NCBI GenBank assembly: GCA_014237465.1
Contig: JABZFM010000016.1
Location: 24,001-84,350 of the forward strand
Reading direction: 5' to 3'
Origin: Desulfobacteraceae bacterium
GTDB taxonomy: Bacteria > Desulfobacterota > Desulfobacteria > Desulfobacterales > Desulfosalsimonadaceae
Length of the DNA: 60,350 bases
The notes under the pieces: model-generated
Told to the model about the DNA's origin: nothing
Seen by the model: only the letters and a program-made list of their open reading frames with translations
Database searches by the model: none
Translations under genes and position numbers: made by a program
Shown: one piece after another, positions 28,629-37,578 of the stretch
How positions within the stretch are numbered: position 1 is the stretch's first letter
How the letters are laid out: each line of letters starts with the position of its first letter

Positions 28629-28933
28629 CCCACACCTCCGCTAATATTTTTTTTATGCAATAACCAACTGCATTTTTGAGCAAATGCCAAAAAAAATAAT
28701 TTTATACACTCTTTTGGCTGAAAAAATCAACAATAAAATAACCGGCAGACTCTTTAAGCAACTTTAAATAATACCATAAATCGTCAGATTCATTAACACG
28801 CGAATTGACGCATACAGATTATCCTTTATTTTATAATATAATTTAGATAATCCTGTAAAAAGTGAAATTCAGATGGACAAAAAAAACGCCAAATGGCTAA
28901 CTCCATTCCTTAAATCTTCAACACTGCGGGGGC
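28629..28933. other. Divergent promoter region, nfnAB and the histidine kinase
   Basis: About 305 AT-rich bases between divergent transcripts. I see no clear sigma-54 or palindromic operator. It must contain the nfn and kinase promoters. Confidence 0.5.
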
Positions 28934-30379
28934 ATGCGGATGAACGTAGCAATTGTCGGCGGCGGGTCAAAATGTTTATATTTATTAAATTTTATTGAAC
29001 AACACATTTTTCAAATCATCTCGCCAAAAATCATCGCGGTCGCCGACACTAACACGGATGCTGTCGGATTTGTTAAAGCAAGGAATCAAGGTCTTTTCGT
29101 CACTCAGGATTATAATGATTTTTTTGATCGGAACGATGTTGACCTGATCATCGAACTGACCGGCGATCTTGACATCTATAACGATATTCTACGCAAAAAG
29201 AAAAAAAACGTTCGTGCCATCGCGCATACAACCGCCATTCTTTTCTGGGAAATTTCACGTATTGCCAGAAAGGAGCAGGACACCCGCCTGAAACTGCATG
29301 AAGCCAAAACAATATATGAGGTCATGATCAATGAACTCATAGAAGAAGATGTCATGGTGATTGATACGGATTACTGTATTACCGACATCAACGATACCAT
29401 GCTGAACAAACTGGGACTTAAAAGGGAAAAAACGATTGGACATTTCTGCTACGAAATAACCCATCATCGCAACACCCCCTGTTCCGGAAATAATCATCCC
29501 TGCCCGTTGACGCAATCACTTGAAACACACAAACCATCTAAAACAACCCACATCCATTTAGACAAAAGCGGAAATGAACTTTATTATTCTATCTCCTGTT
29601 ACCCGATTAAGGAAAAAGGCGAAGTAACCGGCGTCATCGAAATTTCCAGCGACATCACAAAAGATATCAAAAGACAGAAAAATATGATGCAGCAGGAAAA
29701 ACTGATGTCCATCGGCCGACTGTCCGCCGGCATCGCCCACGAAATTAATAATCCCCTGACTACGATCATGACATCCTCCATGCTGCTGCAGGAAGATACT
29801 GATCCGGATGATCCCATATACGGTGAACTTGAAACCATATCCAAAGAAGCACTCAGATGCCGTAATATTGTCAAAAGTCTTCTCGATTTTGCCCGGCAAA
29901 GCAAGCCGGTCAGAAAATCATTAAACTTCAATCAAATCATCATGGACACTATCTTCCTGGTCCAAAAACAGGCTGGATTTAATGACATTAAAATTAGCAC
30001 AAATCTCTCTGATAATCTCCCGATGACATATCTTGATAAGGATCAGATTCAGCAAACTCTCATCAATCTGGCATTAAATGCGATTGAAGCCACTGATCCG
30101 GGAGGAAATGTTAAATTTTCAACTGAAACAAATCCAGAAACCGGTATGATCCATATTGATATCAGTGATACAGGATGCGGTATTCCCAAAGAAAACCTGG
30201 ATAAAATTTTTGACCCGTTTTTTACAACCCGTGAAACCGGAACTGGACTGGGACTGGCAATTACCCATGGAATTATTGAACAGCATGGGGGAACAATAGA
30301 AGTCGAAAGTACACCCGGAAAAGGCACATGCTTTACAATCATGCTACCTGTAAAACAGGGAGAGAAACATGGCGCCTGA
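28934..30379 (+). CDS. Histidine kinase with N-terminal Rossmann domain and PAS
   Basis: 481 residues, apparently soluble. Residues 1-110 form a NAD(P)-type Rossmann domain (MNVAIVGGGSKCLYLLNF; ADTNTDAVGF; LIIELTGD) like homoserine-dehydrogenase-type oxidoreductases. A PAS domain (about 120-245) carries Cys residues (HFCYEITHHRNTPCSGNN, CPL). HisKA follows with phospho-His269 (GIAHEINNPL), then HATPase (DTGCGIPKENL; GTGLGLAITHG). The protein may sense dinucleotide or redox state. It overlaps the next response-regulator gene by 11 bases, so the pair is one two-component system. Confidence 0.9.
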   Translation: MRMNVAIVGGGSKCLYLLNFIEQHIFQIISPKIIAVADTNTDAVGFVKARNQGLFVTQDYNDFFDRNDVDLIIELTGDLDIYNDILRKKKKNVRAIAHTTAILFWEISRIARKEQDTRLKLHEAKTIYEVMINELIEEDVMVIDTDYCITDINDTMLNKLGLKREKTIGHFCYEITHHRNTPCSGNNHPCPLTQSLETHKPSKTTHIHLDKSGNELYYSISCYPIKEKGEVTGVIEISSDITKDIKRQKNMMQQEKLMSIGRLSAGIAHEINNPLTTIMTSSMLLQEDTDPDDPIYGELETISKEALRCRNIVKSLLDFARQSKPVRKSLNFNQIIMDTIFLVQKQAGFNDIKISTNLSDNLPMTYLDKDQIQQTLINLALNAIEATDPGGNVKFSTETNPETGMIHIDISDTGCGIPKENLDKIFDPFFTTRETGTGLGLAITHGIIEQHGGTIEVESTPGKGTCFTIMLPVKQGEKHGA

Positions 30380-31784
30380 AAACGTCCCGAAAATTCTGAT
30401 CATTGATGATGAACTGCCCATCTGCAAAAATTGCATCAAAATTTTATCCGGGTCTGCAGACGAAATCGATTATGCGTTAAACGGCTATGATGCGCTGAAA
30501 CTGCTTGAAAGAAAGCCGTATCATGTTGTCATTACGGATTTAAAAATGAGCCGTATGGGAGGGATGGAAGTCCTTAGCCGCATCAAAAAAAATTATCCGG
30601 ATATAATGGTCATTGTCATCACCGGATTTGCCAGTGTTTCATCAGCCGTTGAAGTGATGAAAAAGGGAGCCTATGACTACCTCCCCAAACCATTTACACC
30701 CCATGAACTCCGGGCCGTTGTGGCCCAGGCAATGAATCATCATAAAATTAAAATGAAGAATAAACAGCTGATGTCTGATCAGAAAAAATTTCCCGTATTG
30801 TCTCATCAGCTGATCGGCAGCAGTCCCCAGATCAAAAAGGTGGTCTCCATGATCAAGAAAGTGGCACATACCGAGTCCACTGTCCTGATCCACGGAAACA
30901 GCGGAACCGGTAAGGAACTTGTTGCCAGAGCCCTGCATGCCAACAGTACCCGAAAGGATAAGGTTTTTTTTGCCGTGGACTGCGGCACCCTGACCGGCAA
31001 CCTCCTGGAGAGCGAACTATTCGGCCATCGAAAAGGCGCATTTACCGATGCGCACAGGGATAAAGACGGCATATTCCAGATAGCCAACCATGGGACTATA
31101 TTTCTTGATGAAATCAGCAACATCAGCATCGAGGTTCAGGGTAAGCTTCTCCGGTTTCTGGATTCCAGGGAATTTATGCCCGTGGGTGACACAAAATATC
31201 GAAAGGTCGATATCCGTTTGATTTTTGCAACAAACAGGGAACTTAAACAAATGGTCAAAGATGGCACCTTCCGGAATGATTTTTATTACCGAATCGCTGT
31301 ATATCCGATATGGATTCCCCCGTTAAAAGAAAGAAAATCAGACATATTGCCCATTGCATATTATTTTCTTGAACAGTTTAACCGAAGCATGGGTAAATCC
31401 ATCAGCGGCTATGATGACAATGCCGTAAACCGCTTAACCGGATATGACTGGCCGGGCAATGTACGACAATTGCGAAACATTATTGAACGGGCGGTTATTT
31501 TATGTGAGGGCGACCATATTTCTTTAAACAACCTTCCTCACCTGAACGACATCGGCGATATTGAAAAATTAATTGAACATGTTCCCTCCACCAGTGATGA
31601 ACTCAAGCAAATCAAAAAAGAAGTCCGCCAAAAATCGGTTCACAAAGTTGAAAAAAATTTTATCTTAAATGCGCTTAAGAAAAATAAGTGGAATATCACC
31701 CGGGCTGCCCGCACCACCGGGATGCAGCGGCCCAACTTTCAGAACATGATGAAAAAACACGGCATCAAACTTCCCGGGAAATAG
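30369..31784 (+). CDS. Sigma-54-dependent response regulator
   Basis: 471 residues: receiver domain (about 8-125; IIDDELPICK, phospho-Asp in VITDLKMSRMGG, Lys in DYLPKPF), AAA+ domain with Walker A GNSGTGKE and Walker B GTIFLDEIS, and a Fis-type helix-turn-helix at the C-terminus (WNITRAARTTGMQRPNFQNMM). The sigma-54 contact loop reads GAFTDA rather than the consensus GAFTGA. It overlaps the kinase gene. A sigma-54 promoter at 33508 in front of the double-receiver gene is a plausible target. Confidence 0.94.
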   Translation: MAPENVPKILIIDDELPICKNCIKILSGSADEIDYALNGYDALKLLERKPYHVVITDLKMSRMGGMEVLSRIKKNYPDIMVIVITGFASVSSAVEVMKKGAYDYLPKPFTPHELRAVVAQAMNHHKIKMKNKQLMSDQKKFPVLSHQLIGSSPQIKKVVSMIKKVAHTESTVLIHGNSGTGKELVARALHANSTRKDKVFFAVDCGTLTGNLLESELFGHRKGAFTDAHRDKDGIFQIANHGTIFLDEISNISIEVQGKLLRFLDSREFMPVGDTKYRKVDIRLIFATNRELKQMVKDGTFRNDFYYRIAVYPIWIPPLKERKSDILPIAYYFLEQFNRSMGKSISGYDDNAVNRLTGYDWPGNVRQLRNIIERAVILCEGDHISLNNLPHLNDIGDIEKLIEHVPSTSDELKQIKKEVRQKSVHKVEKNFILNALKKNKWNITRAARTTGMQRPNFQNMMKKHGIKLPGK

Positions 31785-31794
31785 GTTATGGGCT

Positions 31795-33159
31795 TTAAAA
31801 TAACGCGGAAGGGCCGATTTTCATCATATGCCACATATTACTGAAATTGAGTGATCTGCCAAGAAGGCCACTCATGGGGTATTTTATTTCATCACCCAGG
31901 GCCCACAATAATTTTTCAAGCAGGAAATGCGTGGTTCCGCCATGAAATAAATGTGTTGTAAAATAACAGCCGTAACAATATGAAACAATATGCTCCTTTT
32001 CACTCTTTTTTAAGTCCTGTTTCTTGACACCCTTGACATCTAAAATATCCCAGAAATTCCCTTTCCTGTAATAACCGCCCATGCCGCAGCACGCATTATT
32101 TTCCCCGGTATGCGCCAACTCCGCACAGTCAAATCCGACCTGCCGGTACAATCTCTTGAGGCTCTCTAAATAATCATCTCCGAACTCACATGCAAAACAT
32201 GAATGGGAAATGCACGCATCCCCTTTTATCTCATCAGAAACCTGCCTTTTGATGTGGGCTTTTCCTTTTTGCATCTGCTCTTCAATATATTGATAAACCG
32301 ATATCACCTCAAACGGAAACTCCTGACCAAAATACGTTGGTGTCGACATTTGAAACATTTCCTGGCAGGATCCGCACATCACAACCAGTCTTTTGAACCG
32401 GCACTCTGAAAGCCGGTCAATAAGATTGTTGGTCAAATATCTTGAAACATCATAAAGTCCGCTACGAAATGCCGCAAGGCCGCAGCAGTCTGATTTTCCG
32501 CCGAACTTTTGTAAATCGGCCAGGACTTGAGAGTGTTCAATGTCGTAAGGGAAAATTCGAACCGCGCAACTGCACCACAGCAGATCACCATCGCCGCAAT
32601 CCTTTGGTTCCGACCATTTTTCAAGTATTTTTTGTTCTTCTTCGTTATGGTCGGTATATAAATCCCGAAACAGATTCTGGTCCCATCCTTTGCTTTCCAT
32701 GCCATTAATAAAGTAACGCATTGAAAGGGGAACCCCGTTTTCTCTGTTTCTTCTGTCATGAAGGCGCTCCAGCATTAACGCGGCCGGTCGTGCATCTACA
32801 GGGCACCTATGATCACATTTATAGCAAAGGGCGCATTGATCCAGCATTTCTTCACATACATCCACGTCCCCTTCACGCATTTTCACGATATTTTCGATTG
32901 CCTGTTCTTCGTCCAAGTCTTTGTAGATGCACCCATGCAGGCATTCACCACATTCAATGCAATTATCAAAATCATATGCATCGAGATAACTCTGATTGAT
33001 TGCCATTCGATCGTGGTTCCGGTCAATTTCCGCCAGTTCTGATTTTAAATCCACCCTTGCCCCGGCACATCCCCCGGCCACTGAAAGCGGTGAAACAGCC
33101 AGTGCGCCGACAAGACTATTTTTAATAAAATGTCGTCGCGTCATTCCATTATCAGTCAT
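31795..33159 (-). CDS. Tat-exported [4Fe-4S] protein with HdrD-like CCG domains
   Basis: 454 residues. The N-terminus has a twin-arginine signal (TRRHFIKNSLVGALAVSPLS). A ferredoxin domain with two Cys groups follows (CIECGECLHGCI; CALCYKCDHRCP), then two Cys-rich segments (CCGLAAFRSGLYDVSR; NNACCGMGGYYRKGNF) of the heterodisulfide-reductase CCG type. The protein should work in the periplasm, perhaps membrane-held, passing electrons in a redox complex. The ATG at 33159 is chosen because GGAGGG lies just before it. It is convergent with the sigma-54 regulator and divergent from the double-receiver gene. The acceptor is unknown. Confidence 0.8.
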   Translation of the reverse strand: MTDNGMTRRHFIKNSLVGALAVSPLSVAGGCAGARVDLKSELAEIDRNHDRMAINQSYLDAYDFDNCIECGECLHGCIYKDLDEEQAIENIVKMREGDVDVCEEMLDQCALCYKCDHRCPVDARPAALMLERLHDRRNRENGVPLSMRYFINGMESKGWDQNLFRDLYTDHNEEEQKILEKWSEPKDCGDGDLLWCSCAVRIFPYDIEHSQVLADLQKFGGKSDCCGLAAFRSGLYDVSRYLTNNLIDRLSECRFKRLVVMCGSCQEMFQMSTPTYFGQEFPFEVISVYQYIEEQMQKGKAHIKRQVSDEIKGDACISHSCFACEFGDDYLESLKRLYRQVGFDCAELAHTGENNACCGMGGYYRKGNFWDILDVKGVKKQDLKKSEKEHIVSYCYGCYFTTHLFHGGTTHFLLEKLLWALGDEIKYPMSGLLGRSLNFSNMWHMMKIGPSALF

Positions 33160-33507
33160 CAGTCCCTCCATCGTTTTTTTCATGATTCAGAAATATCCGG
33201 ATAACCATCTTGAAATATAGTTATACTTGAATATAAAACGCCGGTAAATAAATTCTGCATACACTGTATATTTTATTTATACACCGACGATGCGCCTCTA
33301 TTAATCTCTGACGGACACCGATAGCCATTGCCGCATCCTCATGCACCTGCAGTTATATTGTCACCATCACTGCCGCTGCTGTCAAATGGATATCATATAT
33401 AACTATAAAACGGGAGTGTATATTTATTTCATACACTCCCTAAGGGTCACGAAACCACCATATGCTAAATTATAATTATTTTCAACGAGTTAAAAAAAAG
33501 CAATATT

Positions 33508-33523
33508 TGGCACGCAAACTGCA
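33508..33523 (+). promoter_or_regulatory. Sigma-54 (-24/-12) promoter
   Basis: TGGCACGCAAACTGCA matches the sigma-54 consensus TGGCACG-N4-TTGCA at every position but one. It lies 55 bases before the double-receiver regulator's ATG, with GGAGG just before the start. The remaining 33160-33507 stretch shows no other gene; it could hold enhancer sites for an activator such as the 30369-31784 product. Confidence 0.85.
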
Positions 33524-33577
33524 TAATCAGTAATAAAAAGATAATAAATCATAAAGACACAAATCAAGGAGGATATC

Positions 33578-35266
33578 ATGAAATCAGGAACAAAAGTACT
33601 GGTCGTTGATGATGAAAAAAGAATCTGTCATAATGTCAAAAAAATCCTGTCTAAAAACAATTTTGAAGTAACAGAAGCTTTAAACGCCGCCGACGCACTG
33701 GACAAGATGGCAAAAGAGTCTTTTTCACTTCTGATCTCTGATATTGTGATGCCGGACATGAACGGCCTGGAACTTCTTAAGCTTGTCAAAAATGAATGGC
33801 CCCTGACCAAAGCCGTTATGATGACGGCCTATGCCTCCACAGAAACAGCTGTAAAAGCCATCCGGCTGGGTGCTTTAGATTATATTCCGAAGCCGTTTAC
33901 CCCGGATGAATTAAGGACAACCATCGATCGCGCATTAAGCGACGAACTCGTGGAATGTAAAACCCCGCCTGAAGAAAAAGACAGTATCAATATTATCGAT
34001 GTTGACATCCCGTTTGACCAGGATGAAGTGGCAAAATATACCGGCAAGGAATATGCGAAAACCATTGGCCCCTCAGATATACCGGTAATTGAGGTAAAGA
34101 TGCCGGAGCCGTTGGAAAATTTCTGTGAAATGGGCAAAATGGTCTGCGATATTTTCAAAAAACTGGGCACCACCTGTAAAGTCGGTGTCAAAAAAAGCGT
34201 CTGCCCCCAAAAAAAATCAAAAAAAGGCCAAAAGGCAAAAAAGGGCAAAACCGCGAAAGGTCCGGATGTTAAAACCCTCATCGGCATCGACATGCCGTTC
34301 AGTTACAAGGAAATAGTTTCAGTAACCGGCCCCGAATATGTGGATACCCTTCAAAGCGAGGGGGCGGTTTTTATTCCCTATGAAACACTCAAGCAGAATG
34401 TTAACGAAATGCTTGCCAGGGACAATAAAAATATAGATGTGGACATCCCTTTTGATCAGGATGAAGTCGCGAAATATACCGGCGATGCCTATGCGAAAAC
34501 CATTGGCCCGTCTGATATGCCGGTAATTGAGGTAAAGGTGCCCGAACCCCTGGAAAATTTCTGTGAAATGGGCAATATGGTCTGCGATATTTTCAAAAAA
34601 CTGGGCACCACCTGTAAAGTCGGTGTCAAAAAAAGCCTCTGCCCCCAAAAATCAAATGGCAAAAAGGCAAAAAAGGGCAAAACCGCGAAAGGACCGGATG
34701 TCCGAACCCTGATCGGAATTGACATGCCGTTTGATTACACAGAAGTGGCGGCTGTAACCAGCCCTGAGTATGTCCGGAATCTGCACCATAGTGAAGTTAT
34801 TATCAGGCCCTATGAAGAACTTAAAAAAGAATTTACCCGGCAGACGAAACAAAAATCCGAACAATCAAAGGTTTCCTATGAACTCATGAAAGAACCGGTA
34901 CACAAAAACATACTGGTGATTGACGACGAAGTGTCCGTAAATAATAATATCCGGAAAATCTTAAATAAAAAAGGATATCATGTGGATCAGGCAGTCACCA
35001 AATCCGAAGCCCTTGAAAAAATTCACTCCGCTTCATATCATCTGATTCTGCTCGACCTGCGGATCCCGGAAGTCAAGGGGCTGGAACTGTTAAAATCCAT
35101 TCATGATCATCGCCCGGAAGCCAAGGTCATCATCATCACCGGCTATGCCAGTATTGAAACGGCAGTGGAGACCGCCCGCATGGGTGCCGTGGATTATCTG
35201 AACAAGCCGTTTACCCCGAATGAAATCCGCCATGCCACGGAAAACGCCCTGCGCTTTGCAGCATAA
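33578..35266 (+). CDS. Double-receiver protein with duplicated Cys-rich core
   Basis: 562 residues. Receiver 1 spans about 5-122 (phospho-Asp55, Lys105) and receiver 2 about 443-560 (Asp493, Lys543). Between them lie two nearly identical 146-residue units starting at 141 and 287. Each has a DVDIPFDQDE repeat, a four-Cys segment (CEMGKMVC, TTCKV, CPQ), a Lys-rich linker and a second, diverged IDMPF repeat. There is no DNA-binding or enzyme output domain. The four Cys per unit may bind metal or respond to redox. Transcription probably depends on the sigma-54 promoter upstream. Function unknown. Confidence 0.9.
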   Translation: MKSGTKVLVVDDEKRICHNVKKILSKNNFEVTEALNAADALDKMAKESFSLLISDIVMPDMNGLELLKLVKNEWPLTKAVMMTAYASTETAVKAIRLGALDYIPKPFTPDELRTTIDRALSDELVECKTPPEEKDSINIIDVDIPFDQDEVAKYTGKEYAKTIGPSDIPVIEVKMPEPLENFCEMGKMVCDIFKKLGTTCKVGVKKSVCPQKKSKKGQKAKKGKTAKGPDVKTLIGIDMPFSYKEIVSVTGPEYVDTLQSEGAVFIPYETLKQNVNEMLARDNKNIDVDIPFDQDEVAKYTGDAYAKTIGPSDMPVIEVKVPEPLENFCEMGNMVCDIFKKLGTTCKVGVKKSLCPQKSNGKKAKKGKTAKGPDVRTLIGIDMPFDYTEVAAVTSPEYVRNLHHSEVIIRPYEELKKEFTRQTKQKSEQSKVSYELMKEPVHKNILVIDDEVSVNNNIRKILNKKGYHVDQAVTKSEALEKIHSASYHLILLDLRIPEVKGLELLKSIHDHRPEAKVIIITGYASIETAVETARMGAVDYLNKPFTPNEIRHATENALRFAA

Positions 35267-35282
35267 TCACTCCTAACACGGT

Positions 35283-35313
35283 CCCCCGGCTGACACCCTA
35301 ATTCAGCCGGGGG
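35283..35313 (+). terminator. Strong hairpin after the double-receiver gene
   Basis: CCCCCGGCTGA pairs perfectly with TCAGCCGGGGG around a nine-base loop, 17 bases after the stop codon. No long T run follows, so it may be a rho-aided terminator or a 3-prime stabilising hairpin. Confidence 0.7.
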
Positions 35314-35484
35314 AATTAATAAATCCTTTGAACATTTTCCTTTCTTCCTTTTCCGAACCCGCCATTTTTATTCAAACAACCCGCATACCTCATTGCCTGT
35401 GATTTCAACTATGTTGTGATCAATCTGATTAAAAATCCGTCATGTTTTCAAAATACTTTATGATCCTGTAAAAATTCAAATTCT

Positions 35485-35622
35485 CCTCGTTCCCACGGTC
35501 CTCCGTTGGAATGCATGTCCGTGTGTCAAATAATGACGGCGCAATCCCCGACTGCCCAATTTACCATGTACCGGAAACAAGCGACCTGTGGCATGGGTTC
35601 CCACGGGGAAGCGTAGGAACCA
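35485..35622. repeat. GTTCCCACG-type repeat
   Basis: The left arm TCGTTCCCACGGTCCTCCG and right arm GGGTTCCCACGGGGAAGCG...GGAACC belong to a hairpin-prone dispersed repeat; a short relative lies at 24564-24592. Similar GTTCCCACGCTCC-type repeats are known from many bacterial genomes. Non-coding. Confidence 0.6.
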
Positions 35623-35633
35623 AAAAAATAGCC

Positions 35634-35660
35634 AAAGCCGGGCTCTTTGGTCCCGGCTTT
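35634..35660 (+). terminator. Terminator-like hairpin
   Basis: AAAGCCGGG pairs with CCCGGCTTT around a nine-base loop and runs into TTTTT. It is about 370 bases past the nearest upstream gene, so it either ends a long transcript or belongs to the adjacent repeat. Confidence 0.7.
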
Positions 35661-35837
35661 TTCACATGACTGACATTTTTTTCAAGTAATTATAAAAAAA
35701 TTGTTGAAGAAAATTAAATTATGTTCTTATATAGAAGTTTTTCAAAAAATTAAAAAAATTTCCGATTATTTTTCCGGAAATTGATTATAAAAAATTTTCC
35801 CGAATCATCTGTTAACAACTATGGATAAACGGATCAA

Positions 35838-36002
35838 CTAGTGTCTCGTCAAGGATGAAATGGCGCAAGATTGTGCCGTAATTTTTTGTACCTGCAAGGC
35901 GCGACTTGGGGAGCATAGTGGGCTACGCGACTCAAGTCGTAACGACGCAGGTGCGAAAAAGGACAAGCAATATGCGTCAGTTCAGAGTTGACGAGACACT
36001 AG
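35838..36002. mobile_element. 165-base MITE-like element abutting the rnfC start region
   Basis: Perfect 15-base terminal inverted repeats, CTAGTGTCTCGTCAA and TTGACGAGACACTAG. The interior is itself partly palindromic (GCGACTTGG/CTCAAGTCG region). A second copy lies at 60040-60206. TA is present at both ends, consistent with TA-targeting IS630-type transposition. The right end is about 3 bases before the rnfC ribosome-binding site, so it forms the rnf 5-prime leader or separates promoter from gene. Confidence 0.85.
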
Positions 36003-36017
36003 ATTAAAGGAGTCCTT

Positions 36018-37379
36018 TTGGCTTTAAAATTAGAACAATTTGAAGGCAACGGCACCTTCCATCGGGGGGTACATCCGCCGGAACGAAAACATTTTTCAGC
36101 TGATGCCCCCATTGAAGTAATACCCACGCCTAAGGAAGTCATCATTCCGCTTCAGCAGCACATTGGGGCGCCTAGCAAACCGCTGGTCAAACCAAAACAG
36201 GAGGTTGCCTACGGCGACCTCATCGGGGATAATGAGGCGTTTATTTCCGCAAAATTGCATTCCCCTATTTTCGGTGTGGTTCAGAAAATGGCGGTAACCA
36301 CCCTGCCGAACGGTCGTCATGTTCCGGCCATCCGTATCAAAGCGAAAGGCCGGCAGTTCACTGATGAAGAGAATTATCGGGAACTGATGGGCGGCCGATG
36401 GTCTAAAAGTGTTGTCGGTTATGACCCGGATGAAGTGACACGGGCCATCAATGACGCCGGTATTGTCGGGTTGGGCGGCGCAGCCTTTCCGACCCATGTA
36501 AAAATAGGACCCGGGAAAAAACCGGTGGACACTTTGCTGGTAAACGGCTGTGAATGCGAACCTTACCTAACGGCCGACGACCGCTTGATGCGTGACATCC
36601 CGGACACGGTCATCAGCGGTTCGCTTTTGTCCCGCTTCGCCATGGGCATCAGGGACATCATCATCGGCATTGAAGAAAACAAACCCCAAGCCATTGCGTC
36701 GATTCGCAAGGCAGCTGCCGGTACGGATATCAAAATTGCTATCCTGAAAACAAAATATCCCCAGGGCAGTGAAAAACATTTGATCAAAGCGGTCTTAAAC
36801 CGTGTGGTTCCCATGGGTGGCCTTCCCGCGGATGTCGGGGTTGCCGTGAGCAATGTCACCACAATGACAGCGGTTGCCCGGGCGGTCATCAGAAGTATGC
36901 CGCTGACCCATCGCGTGGTTTGTGTAACCGGCGCCGGAATTGTTCAACCCAAAAATCTCCTGGTCCCTCTTGGCATCTCATACCGGGAATTGATTAAATT
37001 CTGCGGCGGCCTGACCAAAGATGCCGCCAGAATTCTTTCCGGCGGTCCAATGATGGGGTTTTCCTTTTCTGACCTGGATATGCCGTTGACCAAGGGCACC
37101 GGCGGTGTTACTGTGCTGACCCATGATGACATCAAAAAAGAAAAAGAAACCGCCTGCCTCCGGTGTGGACGCTGCGTGGATGTGTGCCCGATGAACCTGG
37201 TTCCGGCCCGCCTGGCAGTCGCTTCAAAACATCAGGATTTGACAATGGCTGAAAAATATAAAATCCGCGGATGTGTGGAATGCGGATGCTGCGCATATGT
37301 CTGCCCGGCAAGCCTCCCGCTGGTGCAGCACATTCGGGTGGGCAAGGCGTTGATAATGGCAAGCAAAACCAACAAATGA
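36018..37379 (+). CDS. rnfC: Rnf complex subunit RnfC
   Basis: 453 residues. RnfC is the peripheral NADH/FMN and Fe-S subunit of the membrane Rnf complex, which couples ferredoxin oxidation with NAD reduction to ion export. Visible are the NuoF-like GLGGAAFPTHVKIG segment, NGCECEPYLTADDRLM, and two C-terminal [4Fe-4S] motifs (CLRCGRCVDVCP, CVECGCCAYVCP). The start is TTG with AAAGGAG six bases upstream; there is no nearby in-frame ATG. First gene of rnfCDGEAB. Its stop codon lies at the edge of a repeat element. Confidence 0.97.
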   Translation: MALKLEQFEGNGTFHRGVHPPERKHFSADAPIEVIPTPKEVIIPLQQHIGAPSKPLVKPKQEVAYGDLIGDNEAFISAKLHSPIFGVVQKMAVTTLPNGRHVPAIRIKAKGRQFTDEENYRELMGGRWSKSVVGYDPDEVTRAINDAGIVGLGGAAFPTHVKIGPGKKPVDTLLVNGCECEPYLTADDRLMRDIPDTVISGSLLSRFAMGIRDIIIGIEENKPQAIASIRKAAAGTDIKIAILKTKYPQGSEKHLIKAVLNRVVPMGGLPADVGVAVSNVTTMTAVARAVIRSMPLTHRVVCVTGAGIVQPKNLLVPLGISYRELIKFCGGLTKDAARILSGGPMMGFSFSDLDMPLTKGTGGVTVLTHDDIKKEKETACLRCGRCVDVCPMNLVPARLAVASKHQDLTMAEKYKIRGCVECGCCAYVCPASLPLVQHIRVGKALIMASKTNK

Positions 37380-37517
37380 TGGCTTCGCAAAAAGTCCAAA
37401 TTCTGTGTTGCGCTGCATTCTTCGTTTTTCATAGTACGCTAAGTACGAATCATCACTCAGAATTTGCGCGCCTTGCCAGTTTTATTAGATTGGTGAACTT
37501 TTATACTTTGCCATCGA
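37377..37517. repeat. MITE-like element between rnfC and rnfD, copy 3 (diverged)
   Basis: A roughly 140-base element beginning at the rnfC stop. Its ends (TGATGGCTTCGCAAAAAGT and ACTTTTATACTTTGCCATCG) are inverted relatives of the TTGATGG family. Its interior matches the reverse complement of 49241-49370 closely, including GTTGCGCTGCAT and TTTGCGCGCCTT. It makes the rnfC-rnfD gap about 200 bases, unusual for this operon. Confidence 0.7.
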
Positions 37518-37578
37518 AATAAAACTTTTTACAGAACTATCTAAAATAACAAATAAAAACTCGGACTAAAGAATCTCC

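Larger units (their letters stand above)
35314..35837. other. Long intergenic region upstream of rnf
   Basis: Within the roughly 750-base gap before rnfC, this part holds no gene. It contains a hairpin-rich repeat (35485-35622), a terminator-like stem (35634-35660) and very AT-rich sequence (35690-35830) that is the best candidate for the rnf promoter before the inserted element at 35838. Confidence 0.55.
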
